From: JANJTB01 sp032027125 | Lineage (GTDB): Bacteria > Bacteroidota > Ignavibacteria > Kapaibacteriales > UBA2268 | Assembly: GCA_032027125.1 (NCBI GenBank) | Contig: JAVSMQ010000001.1 | Coordinates: forward strand, 656,160 to 720,159 | Length of the DNA stretch: 64,000 bases | Direction: 5' to 3' | In this document: positions 25,750 through 34,249 of the stretch, one piece after another | Position numbering within the stretch: the first letter of the stretch is position 1 | Layout of the letters: each line of letters begins with the position of its first letter | Translations under genes and position numbers: made by a program | Notes under the pieces: generated by a model | The model's input: only the letters and a program-made list of their open reading frames with translations | Databases searched by the model: none | Told to the model about the DNA's origin: nothing

Positions 25750-27741
25750 CTATATCCTAATTTTATCATAAAACAGGTTTATGGATTCTGTTTTGCCGAG
25801 AACATACAGAATATCATCTCTGAGGATTTTTGTATTCGGTTGAATATCTTCCAGAAATTCACCGTCACGTCGCAGGGCAATGATATTAATACCATACTTT
25901 TTCCGGACATCTAACTCGGCAAGGCTTTTGCCGATTATATTGCTTCTTGATTTTTGAACGGTTAGAATAACTATATTTAGATTGGGAAGATTAAGTGTTC
26001 TGTTTGATTCACCGGCGCGGGACAGATGACTGAACAGATTATAGTTATCAGTTCTGATATTATCTGCAATCTCATTAATAGTATCAATTGGAACGAGATA
26101 TTTATATAAAACTCTTGAAAATATTTCGATGGATGTTTCAAACTCTTCTGGTATTACCTCATCGGCACCCATTTTCATATTCTCCTCGATTTCGTTAACA
26201 TAACGGGTCCTGACAATAATATGAACAGCCTGAGTTATTGACCTTATGTTTGCAATAATTTTGTTAATGGCAGTTGCATCAGATATGACTATCACAACCA
26301 CCCTTGCACTTGAAATATTGATATGGTCAAGAAAATGCGGACTAATACCATCACCAAAAATAATATTTTCTCCGTTGGCTTTTTCATTTTTTACGGTATC
26401 AGCGTTCATCTCCAGAATAATGTACGGGATATCCAAATACTTCGCGGCTTTGGCAACATTTCTGCCGTTTATACCATAACCGATAATGACTATGTGGTCC
26501 TTAAGTTCTTTAGTAATTGAATCTTCTTCTTCAATATTTACATTCTGCGGATTTAATTTAGGATAGATTTTGTAAAGTATCTTTTTTGTAAAAATACCCG
26601 CAATTGCATCACCTTTAAGAATAACAAATGGTGTGGCAGCCATTGTCAATATCGAAACTGCAATAAAATACTGATACAGTTCAGGGGACATAAGACCTTC
26701 CTTGATGCCTGCCTGGGAAAGAATAAATGCAAATTCTCCTACCTGAAATAATGCCAGACCGGTAAGCAAAACCGTTCGAACCGGATAACCGAGAACAATT
26801 GCCGACAATGAAGCAATTGAAAATTTCAGAATGGTTACTGCTGCCGTTAACAAAAGAATCATCCACAGGTTATCCAGCAGGAAACCAAGATCTAATAACA
26901 TTCCGATAGATACAAAGAAGAAACTTGTAAATACTTCACGAAACGGCAGAATATTTCCTGTTGCCTGGTGACTGTAATCAGATTCTGAAATAATCAATCC
27001 TGCCAAAAATGCACCCAATGCAAGCGACAAACCAGCCTGACTTGTAAGCCAGGCAGTAGCGACACATATTACAACAATTGTTAAAATAAATAGTTCGTGA
27101 CTTTTGGTTTTTGCTACTTCGAATAGTAATCGGGGTACGATATATCTGGCACTGATGATTAAAACAATGATGATTGCAATTACTTTACCGGCTAATATCA
27201 GCAGTTCATTTGAAATATTATCGGACTTTCCGGCTAATAACGGGGTAAACAAAATCATAGGAACAACTATGATATCCTGAAAAATCAGAACAGCCATTAT
27301 TATTCTTCCATGCGGACTGCTCATTGCACCCTTTCCCTGAATCATCTTAAGAACTATTGCAGTACTGCTGAGTGAGATTAGAAATCCAAAAAATATGGCA
27401 TTAGTTATATTGAAATTAAATAAATATAAAAATAATGCTGTTAAGGATATAGTCCCTAATACCTGAATAGTACCGCCGATTAAAACAATTCTTTTAATAG
27501 CAGCAAGACTTTTGAGTGAAAATTCGAGACCAATGATGAAAAGCAGCAGAATTACACCAATTTCAGCCATTACTTCTACTTCGTGCGAGCCGTTTTGAAT
27601 CCCCAATCCATATGGACCGATTATGATACCTGTAATTAAAAAGCCGATAATTGAAGGAATTTTAATTTTCTGGCAGATTAGTACAACTATTACTGATGCA
27701 CCAAGCAGAATAAAAATATCATATAGCAGGGGAATTTCCAT
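25750..27741 (-). CDS. Kef-type monovalent cation/proton antiporter (CPA2) with TrkA domains
   Basis: The 663-residue protein has about 12 membrane segments (about 5-385), with CPA2 motifs GVILLLFIIGLEFS, a GQ-like substitute near FQDIIVVP and LSLALGAFLAGLIISES. It then has a cytoplasmic TrkA-N Rossmann domain (about 405-525, dinucleotide loop HIVIIGYGINGRN) and a TrkA-C domain at the end (LNIVILTVQKSRSNIIGKSL). Such proteins move K+ or Na+ against H+ and are gated by nucleotide binding. The ATG at 27741, with AAGGTA upstream, is chosen over one 17 codons earlier that would overlap the preceding gene by 44 bp. It starts 7 bp after the patatin gene, so the genes are co-transcribed. Confidence 0.92.
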   Translation of the reverse strand: MEIPLLYDIFILLGASVIVVLICQKIKIPSIIGFLITGIIIGPYGLGIQNGSHEVEVMAEIGVILLLFIIGLEFSLKSLAAIKRIVLIGGTIQVLGTISLTALFLYLFNFNITNAIFFGFLISLSSTAIVLKMIQGKGAMSSPHGRIIMAVLIFQDIIVVPMILFTPLLAGKSDNISNELLILAGKVIAIIIVLIISARYIVPRLLFEVAKTKSHELFILTIVVICVATAWLTSQAGLSLALGAFLAGLIISESDYSHQATGNILPFREVFTSFFFVSIGMLLDLGFLLDNLWMILLLTAAVTILKFSIASLSAIVLGYPVRTVLLTGLALFQVGEFAFILSQAGIKEGLMSPELYQYFIAVSILTMAATPFVILKGDAIAGIFTKKILYKIYPKLNPQNVNIEEEDSITKELKDHIVIIGYGINGRNVAKAAKYLDIPYIILEMNADTVKNEKANGENIIFGDGISPHFLDHINISSARVVVIVISDATAINKIIANIRSITQAVHIIVRTRYVNEIEENMKMGADEVIPEEFETSIEIFSRVLYKYLVPIDTINEIADNIRTDNYNLFSHLSRAGESNRTLNLPNLNIVILTVQKSRSNIIGKSLAELDVRKKYGINIIALRRDGEFLEDIQPNTKILRDDILYVLGKTESINLFYDKIRI

Positions 27742-27748
27742 TAATACC

Positions 27749-30421
27749 TTATAAATTAATACCGATAACGAAATAAAATTCAGTCTGACCAAATATCACA
27801 GAACTTGGATTTTGTATAAAAGAAAAGCCCTTTCCAACAGAAAATCTTGCAGGTCCTAATGGTGTATCCAACGCAAAACCTGACCCGAATCCGTGACGAA
27901 GTCCTGAAAATTTAATTTCATCAGGCTCCTGCCAAATAGCACCGATATCATATCTACCGAAAACATAAGTATCAAAAACTAAATTAAAAGGCAGCTTGTA
28001 CTGAAAATTTAAACTTCCCTTGAAAATCTGTTTTCCCCGCTCCTCTTCCTCTCTCAGACCGAAGAAACTGTTTTCGCCTCCAAGACTGAAATTTTCGAGA
28101 AAGGGTACGGATATATCAGCAACACCGAACATAAGTGATGGTCTGAGAATCAATCTTCCCAACCCGATATTATGATGATAATAAAATGAAGCTTTAGAAA
28201 ATCCAACATTCGACATATCCTGCAGAATACTTGATTCAAGCGATATATCAATCAGTCTGCCGCTTGTAGCAAATTCATGTTTATCCTGATTATCGAAAAT
28301 AGTTGCAACTTTTGCAGTAGTGATTCTTCCGAAACCGGGTGAATCATTATCGCTGAATCGGCGAGAGCGTTGAAATTCATGTCTTAATTCAAAATAAATT
28401 CTGCCGTTTTTTTCTAATTGTGTTCCGATTAAACCCTTAATGCCGGCTCTTTCTTCCAAAATATTCAATGAACGCCTGCTGTCAAAGGGATTTAACGGCT
28501 GTTCCTGATTTTTTGTATATTCATACATTTCCCGATGGAGGTAATATACACTAATTGAAGAACTAAGTTCGGTACGGAAGATTCTCGTATTTTCCATCGA
28601 AAAGTCGGTTTTTTGATAAGTGGATGCCAGTACTCCATGAAGTGTCAGCCTTGTACCCTGATTATTAAAATTTTCCTGAATAAAATCAATACCGAACTGG
28701 GCATTTCTTTCATTGTCAACTCTGCCTCCGAGTCTGATAGTTTGATTCGGGGCATCTTTAACTTTCACCTTAATGTCTATTCCGTTTTGATTGTTGATTA
28801 CCGGCATAACTTCAACATTATCTAAAATTAAGGTGGAATTCAAATTATCTATTGTCTTAAGTAAATTTTCAGAACGTGCTATATCTTTTACTTTAAATTC
28901 CAATTCGCGTAAAATTAAAAAATCCTTAAGTCCCGGGAATGATATTATTTCGATTGAATCTATTCTGCCAAAATTACAATTGACAGTTACATTGCCTTCA
29001 TTTATGTCAATCCTGCTTATCGAAGCAAATGAATAACCGTTATAATGCAGATATCTGAGAGTTGACTCCTTTATATCAGTAATTATTGACGGATTGAAAG
29101 GCAGTGAAATAAAACGCTCTTTCAATTTGTCAAAGTTTTCAGACAGTTGGGCAGGCAGATTCGAGGAAATGCTTCTGATTATCGGGTGATTGACTGCCTC
29201 AACAAAAAGTGTGTCATTTTGCGAATTAAGTTTAAATCCCGAATAATAATCATTTTCAATCAAATATAAATAAAGAATAAGTTTAGAAATATCAGTTTTG
29301 TTTTTCACTTCGGGAAACAGTTCGGCAAGATAGTTTTTGTGGTTATCTGAAAAACCTGTAAATTCAGGTTTGAGCGGTTTCTCAATATTATCAAATTGAA
29401 TATTTTTTATAACAGCCTGTACTTTTGTATAAATTTCTCCGGTAATCAATGATTTGATTGTTTCACTGTGTTCATTGAACGAATCTTCTCCCAGTCTGAT
29501 AAGACTGTCAGCATTGCTGAAATCATCATTACTGTAGAACCCGAGTTTCGGTTTCAATACAATATCGGCAAGCTCTTCATTTTCCTTAATAAATTTTTCC
29601 ATTGCAATAGATATTACCTGGTCGGCAATAACCCATGCAGAACTCAAATCATCGGTTTTGTTAAGCGGTGATGCAGTATTAACAGCTATCACTATATCCG
29701 GATGAAATTCTTCAGCCTGTTTAACAGGCAAATTAGCAAGAGTACCGCCGTCAACAAGCATCATTGAATCTATTCTAATCGGGTAGTATCTGAGCGGAAC
29801 TGTTGCACTCGCCCGTATGGCTTTCGATATGTTGCCGCCGGAAAGTGAAATTGATTTTCCTGATACAAGGTCGGTTGCTACCGCTCTGAAAGGAATTTTA
29901 AGTTTGTCGAAATCTATGACAGGCTGATAAGCCCCGCGCCATAATAATTCCTGCAAAAATTTGTCGAAAGAAGTTCCTTCAGTAACTGCTTCGGGTACTA
30001 CAAATTTAAAATTCTTAAACTTAAATGTTACAAATGACCTGTCGTATATTTGTTTCTGGTCAATAAAAAGCTGGCTTCTCATATTTGTGTTGGAAAGAGC
30101 TACGGCATTATTCCAATCAGCCGAACCGAGAATATTTTCCAATTCCTGAGGACTGTAGCCGCTGGCATATAACCCACCGACAATCGCACCTATACTCGTA
30201 CCAACCATATAATCAATCTTTATGCCTGCTTTCTGAAATCCTTTCAATACTCCGATTTGTGCTAATCCTCTCGCTCCGCCACCGCTCAATACTAAGGCAA
30301 TCCTCGGCATTAGGCTGTCCCGATGCGGCAACTGATAAGTAAAATCAGATGCTGAGGCTGCATTCGCCCAACAAAGCTGAACAATGAACAATATTATGAG
30401 ATATTTATTCTTATAAAGCAT
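27749..30421 (-). CDS. Patatin-like phospholipase with POTRA and Omp85-type barrel (PlpD-like)
   Basis: The 890-residue outer-membrane protein has a signal peptide (about 1-25) and then a patatin domain (about 40-250) with the oxyanion loop SGGGARGLAQIG, nucleophile Ser in GTSIGAIVGG (near 76) and the catalytic Asp in VDGGTLANLPV. A linker, a POTRA-like region (about 470-560) and a 16-strand Omp85-type barrel ending in Phe-Val-Ile-Gly-Ile-Asn-Leu follow, as in type Vd autotransporters. The patatin domain is expected to be exported or face the periplasm and to cleave phospholipids. The ATG at 30421 is preferred over a GTG at 30448 because the signal peptide starts there. It lies 7 bp from each of its neighbours. 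Confidence 0.92.
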   Translation of the reverse strand: MLYKNKYLIILFIVQLCWANAASASDFTYQLPHRDSLMPRIALVLSGGGARGLAQIGVLKGFQKAGIKIDYMVGTSIGAIVGGLYASGYSPQELENILGSADWNNAVALSNTNMRSQLFIDQKQIYDRSFVTFKFKNFKFVVPEAVTEGTSFDKFLQELLWRGAYQPVIDFDKLKIPFRAVATDLVSGKSISLSGGNISKAIRASATVPLRYYPIRIDSMMLVDGGTLANLPVKQAEEFHPDIVIAVNTASPLNKTDDLSSAWVIADQVISIAMEKFIKENEELADIVLKPKLGFYSNDDFSNADSLIRLGEDSFNEHSETIKSLITGEIYTKVQAVIKNIQFDNIEKPLKPEFTGFSDNHKNYLAELFPEVKNKTDISKLILYLYLIENDYYSGFKLNSQNDTLFVEAVNHPIIRSISSNLPAQLSENFDKLKERFISLPFNPSIITDIKESTLRYLHYNGYSFASISRIDINEGNVTVNCNFGRIDSIEIISFPGLKDFLILRELEFKVKDIARSENLLKTIDNLNSTLILDNVEVMPVINNQNGIDIKVKVKDAPNQTIRLGGRVDNERNAQFGIDFIQENFNNQGTRLTLHGVLASTYQKTDFSMENTRIFRTELSSSISVYYLHREMYEYTKNQEQPLNPFDSRRSLNILEERAGIKGLIGTQLEKNGRIYFELRHEFQRSRRFSDNDSPGFGRITTAKVATIFDNQDKHEFATSGRLIDISLESSILQDMSNVGFSKASFYYHHNIGLGRLILRPSLMFGVADISVPFLENFSLGGENSFFGLREEEERGKQIFKGSLNFQYKLPFNLVFDTYVFGRYDIGAIWQEPDEIKFSGLRHGFGSGFALDTPLGPARFSVGKGFSFIQNPSSVIFGQTEFYFVIGINL

Positions 30422-30428
30422 TATCAAT

Positions 30429-30704
30429 TTATTTAATTGTAAAATCACGGAAACTACCTGTATAATCCTTGTGAAGAACTTTTTTATCAGTCACGTTTGC
30501 TCTTGGAGGTCCCTGCAGAGCAAGTGCAAGTAACTGCTCCAACTGCGATTTATTTCCTTCAGCTTTGATAAATACTGAGTCGTCGAGATTTCTTACAAAT
30601 CCGGTCAGCCCCATCTCTACAGCATGGTTATAAATAAAGTATCTAAAGCCTACCCCCTGAACCAGTCCCAAAACAGTTATTTCAATCCCGAATTGTTCGT
30701 TCAT
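30429..30704 (-). CDS. acyP: Acylphosphatase
   Basis: A 91-residue cytoplasmic enzyme that hydrolyses acyl phosphates such as acetyl-, carbamoyl- or 1,3-bisphosphoglycerate. The active-site loop VLGLVQGVGFRYF contains the catalytic Arg21, and GFVRNL supplies the catalytic Asn39. Length and fold order match the family. AGGAAA precedes the ATG and overlaps the stop of the DJ-1-type gene, 3 bp away. It sits in a tight cluster with the patatin and Kef-type genes. Confidence 0.95.
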   Translation of the reverse strand: MNEQFGIEITVLGLVQGVGFRYFIYNHAVEMGLTGFVRNLDDSVFIKAEGNKSQLEQLLALALQGPPRANVTDKKVLHKDYTGSFRDFTIK

Positions 30705-30707
30705 ATA

Positions 30708-31262
30708 TTAATTTCCTGTAAAAACAATGTCACGGGCTATACGTTCAGAAATTGATTTATCAAACAGCAATTCTACCAGCGTTAGACTGAACCCGGCAGC
30801 AGTACCGGCACCACGGCTTGTGACAATATTGCGGCTAATTACAACATTGCTGTCCTGATAATCATACGCGGCAAACTCATCCTTAATGGAAGGGTGGCTT
30901 GTTATCTGTATGTCCGAATCAAGCAAACCGAAGGCTTTTAATATCAGTGGTGCAGCACATATAGCTGCAATTACGGCTTTGTTTATATTATGCTTAATGA
31001 GTGCTTCAAGTTTCTTTGATTCACTCAAATTTTTGACCCCTTTCATTCCGCCGGGCAGAACAATCATATCAAATTCTGCATCATCGCTAAGGTCGTCAAT
31101 GAGAATATCCGGAATGATTTCAACACCGCGGGAGCAAACAACCTTCGTTGATAAACCTGCAAATGTGACAAACACGCCGGCTCTTCGGAGAATATCAACT
31201 ATAGTAACGACTTCCATTTCTTCTGTGCCGTCGGCAATAGGAACTAATATTGATTTGTTCAT
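30708..31262 (-). CDS. DJ-1/PfpI (YajL/ThiJ) family protein
   Basis: The 184-residue protein has the DJ-1 fold: VLVPIADGTEEME-like N-terminus with the conserved Glu, a nucleophile elbow AICAAPLIL with Cys102, and GAGTAAGFSLTLVELL near the end. Family members include glyoxalase/deglycase-like and chaperone proteins of oxidative and carbonyl stress; the exact substrate is unknown. GGTGAG lies 6 bases before the ATG. It heads a four-gene minus-strand cluster (DJ-1, acyP, patatin, Kef) and is divergent from smpB. Confidence 0.93.
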   Translation of the reverse strand: MNKSILVPIADGTEEMEVVTIVDILRRAGVFVTFAGLSTKVVCSRGVEIIPDILIDDLSDDAEFDMIVLPGGMKGVKNLSESKKLEALIKHNINKAVIAAICAAPLILKAFGLLDSDIQITSHPSIKDEFAAYDYQDSNVVISRNIVTSRGAGTAAGFSLTLVELLFDKSISERIARDIVFTGN

Positions 31263-31445
31263 AATCTCACCAAAAAGAATCTCAAGAATAAATTTGAAAT
31301 TATTTCATAATAAAATCATTAAAACGCATAACAGGTCTAAATCTTTGGTATGAGAAATATTAATTACGAAAAACATAACATTTTATCCCTTATAATCGTC
31401 AATTCCATTACTAAATTAAATAATGATGATTTTTAAAGTAAAGAA

Positions 31446-31916
31446 ATGGTAACAGCACAGTTAAAAGAGCGACAAAAGAAGATAATTTCAACCAATAGAA
31501 AAGCCCGTTATGAGTTTGAAATTATCCAGACTTTTGAGTGCGGCATAATTCTTCAGGGTACAGAGGTTAAGTCGCTCAGGGGCGGGAAGTGCAACATTCA
31601 GGATGCTTATGCTTCTTTTGAATCGGGTGAATTATTTGTCAGAGGTCTGCATATCAATGAATATGATTTTGGTAACCGTGAGAATCACAAGCCCAACCGC
31701 GACAGAAAATTACTGCTGCATTACAGAGAACTTGCCAAACTTAAGTCACAGGTAGAAGAAAAAGGATTGACTCTCATACCTTTAAGTGTTTATTTTTCGG
31801 GACATCTGGTTAAAGTCGAACTGGCATTAGTACGCGCCAAGAAAAAATACGACAAACGCGAGGATGTCAAAAAACGTGATACAGAACGTGAAATAAGAAG
31901 AGATTTTCTAAGATAA
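31446..31916 (+). CDS. smpB: SsrA-binding protein SmpB
   Basis: Binds tmRNA and brings it to stalled ribosomes for trans-translation. The 156 residues carry the family signatures KARYEFEIIQTFECGIILQGTEVKSLR, split here as KARYEFEI, TFECGIIL and GTEVKSLRGGKCNIQDAYA. The HINEYDFGNRENHKPNRDRKLLLH region, RELAKLK, LSVYFSGHLVKVELALVRAKK and the basic KKYDKREDVKKRD tail, which enters the decoding centre, follow. Length is normal. No tmRNA gene is recognised in this window. Confidence 0.97.
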   Translation: MVTAQLKERQKKIISTNRKARYEFEIIQTFECGIILQGTEVKSLRGGKCNIQDAYASFESGELFVRGLHINEYDFGNRENHKPNRDRKLLLHYRELAKLKSQVEEKGLTLIPLSVYFSGHLVKVELALVRAKKKYDKREDVKKRDTEREIRRDFLR

Positions 31917-32065
31917 TGTTGTTGGCATGTTAAATAAAATTTAAACATCAACAAATTAATTAGAGAATATATTTATATAAATCCCAATTTCATTATATAA
32001 ACAATTCCTAACTGTTCAAATGACTTTCAAACCGGTATGAATAACTTTCGTATTAGTACGATGAC

Positions 32066-32380
32066 CTTTTTTCAAAGTTTCCTGAACTTTTTCCAAAGTT
32101 TCCTGAACTTTTTCCAAAGTTTCCTGAACTTTTTCCAAAGTTTCCTGACCTTTTTCCAAAGTTTCCTGACCTTTTTCCAAAGTTTCCTGACCTTTTTCCA
32201 AGGTTTCCTGACCTTTTTCCAAGGTTTCCTGACCTTTTTCCTTAAAATCAATGGATAAGCAGTTCTCCGCTTGGTCTTTGAACTTCTTTGCATGGTCAAA
32301 AAACTTCTTTGCAAGCTCTTTGAACAACTTTGCAAGCTCTTTGAACAACTTTGCATGGTCTTTGAACAACTTTGCAAGGT
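32066..32380. repeat. Tandem array D: 21-bp units of two sequence types in one register
   Basis: Eight units of CTTTTTCCAAAGTTTCCTGA type run from 32066 to 32233. Exactly 42 bp of degenerate sequence follow, then five units of CTTTGAACAACTTTGCAAGC type run from 32276 to 32380. The register is unbroken across the change. The minus strand is open from an ATG at 32396 to 32016 (126 codons) and would encode heptads LAKLFKE and GQETLEK. These are amphipathic and charged, and substitutions in the first set are conservative (E/D, L/H). The ATG has only a weak upstream AGG, and the frame is open for the same trivial reason as in the other arrays, so I do not call it a gene. Confidence 0.88.
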
Positions 32381-32396
32381 CTTTGAAGTAATTCAT

Positions 32397-32787
32397 AGCC
32401 TATGCAAAGGGCTTCGGTGCTCACTCTAAGTAATTCAATGAGTATAAATATTAATTCCTGGAATAATTGGAATTTAAGGATATTAATTCAATTGTCAAAA
32501 AACAGTTATAAATCGGGAACTGTAACACAAAAATCTGCAATGAAACATGAAAAATGATTGATGCAGGTTATTTCATGGTGTTTCATTATTATCCTAAGTC
32601 ATTTATAATCCTGAATTAATTGTATCTAATGTTTACTACACTTAAATATTTTTGCCGGATAATAATATTTTTCTTGCTGATGAGAATAAGTTTTCTTATG
32701 TTGCATTTGGAATTTATGTCATTTTAATAATTGTGAATATATAACCAAACAGGTATGTAGATAGATTAAGTTTCTGATAGGTGAATT
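32397..32787. other. AT-rich intergenic DNA, no feature seen
   Basis: About 390 bp upstream of the T9SS cargo gene. No gene, repeat or clear promoter consensus was recognised. Confidence 0.5.
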
Positions 32788-32937
32788 ATGTATCAAGTTA
32801 ACAGTATCTTTACCACAGAGTCGAAAGGTAAATTTATATTTGCCCTTCTTACAGAAGTGTTTAAGTCATTTTTTTCAAATTACCGTTTAAGGGCTGAAAT
32901 CCCGGTTCCGGAAATTAATCAAGGAGAAAAGTTATGA
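32788..32937 (+). CDS. Possible 49-residue leader ORF overlapping the next start
   Basis: An ATG with a good AGGTGA site opens a 49-codon frame (MYQVNSIFTTESKGKFIFAL and so on) whose TGA overlaps the next ATG as ATGA. The overlap suggests translational coupling. There is no recognisable family and the composition is not distinctive, so chance is quite possible. Confidence 0.28.
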   Translation: MYQVNSIFTTESKGKFIFALLTEVFKSFFSNYRLRAEIPVPEINQGEKL

Positions 32938-34211
32938 TAAAGTTTCTAAAATTTATGTTTTATTTCGTTGTTATTTTTACAGTAAATTCAAATTTATATA
33001 GTGAAGTTACATGGAAAGAAATTTTAATAGAAAAAAATTCCTGGAACTCTGGTATATATCTTCTTAATTCATTTGACAATGAACATTTAGTAGCACGCCA
33101 GTCCTCACAAATCTCGCATATTTATTTAAATGAAAAAAAATCGGTCAATTTAATTGAATTTACAGATTGGAATGTCGGTTTGAAGGATGTTTCTTTCTCG
33201 TCTGCTGAAGATATGGTATTTTATGGAATTCTCTATGACCAAAGTAATCCTCGGATAACAAAATATAAAAATATATTTCTTACTGTTAATAAAGATTCGG
33301 CTTTCAGTTATAACGAACAAAAATGGATTCAACACATTTATCCGGAATCAATTTCGGAAATTGCATATTCAAATGTAGATGCAAATGGAAACGGGATTTC
33401 GATTTCGAAATATACAATGAAGACATATATTTATAATAACTGGCATGAAACTCTGATATATTGGGATGTTTTTAAAGACGCTGTATGCGGAACTTTTTTT
33501 AACAATACTCATAATTTAATTATCGAAAGAGGTTCTCAATATATATTGTTTAGAAGTTCTGACGGTTATTCATGGGACAGCTTAGGTAGAATAAATCTTG
33601 TTAATTCTTTTGAACCCAAAAATATCAAAAAATTAATCGTACAAAATGAAAATGATTTTTATATGATAACATCTGACGGATTTTATTATTCCAATAATAA
33701 AGGATTGGAGAAGACCTGGAAATACAAAAAAATTACTACTCCCGGTATTAATGATGCTATCATTGTGAATAATACTGATATGTATATGTGTGGAAAAGAC
33801 GGCTTTTTATGTAAAGTTAATTTATCCGATAATTCGGTTAATTACTATGACATGAATGCTAATATTGATTTATATACGTTTCATTTATCCAATTCCAATA
33901 AATTACTAATTGGAGGAGAACATTTTACTTTGCTCGAGCTTGTTGACGGTACGGGAGTTAATAATGATTATATATCATTAAATCCATTTGTAGTTTTCCC
34001 CAATCCGGCAGGAAACTACATCACTCTTTCAGAATCCGAGACTAAACTATATACCAGTTACGAGATTTATGATATAAGCGGCAGACTGCTGCAAAAAGAA
34101 GTGCTCAGTAGTTTCAGGATTGATATTTCACTTCTCGAACGCGGCTCGTATTATCTAAGATTGCTTAGTCCGTCCGGCATAGCCACCGCCGGCTTTCTAA
34201 AGATGGAGTAA
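32934..34211 (+). CDS. Secreted protein with a type IX secretion sorting domain
   Basis: The 425-residue protein has a Sec signal peptide (about 1-23) and a beta-rich body resembling beta-propeller/BNR-type repeats (DGYSWDSLGRI, YYSNNKGLEKTWKYKKI). The last 80 residues form a type A T9SS C-terminal domain: VVFPNPAGNYITLS, YEIYDISGRLLQK, LLERGSYYLRL and FLKME. The cargo is exported by Sec, then moved across the outer membrane by T9SS and usually surface-attached. No catalytic motif is seen. AGGAGA lies 7 bases before the ATG. The partner T9SS machinery is not in this window. Confidence 0.85.
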   Translation: MIKFLKFMFYFVVIFTVNSNLYSEVTWKEILIEKNSWNSGIYLLNSFDNEHLVARQSSQISHIYLNEKKSVNLIEFTDWNVGLKDVSFSSAEDMVFYGILYDQSNPRITKYKNIFLTVNKDSAFSYNEQKWIQHIYPESISEIAYSNVDANGNGISISKYTMKTYIYNNWHETLIYWDVFKDAVCGTFFNNTHNLIIERGSQYILFRSSDGYSWDSLGRINLVNSFEPKNIKKLIVQNENDFYMITSDGFYYSNNKGLEKTWKYKKITTPGINDAIIVNNTDMYMCGKDGFLCKVNLSDNSVNYYDMNANIDLYTFHLSNSNKLLIGGEHFTLLELVDGTGVNNDYISLNPFVVFPNPAGNYITLSESETKLYTSYEIYDISGRLLQKEVLSSFRIDISLLERGSYYLRLLSPSGIATAGFLKME

Positions 34212-34249
34212 AACTACATATAAACCAATTAATTATAAAGCAGTCAGTG

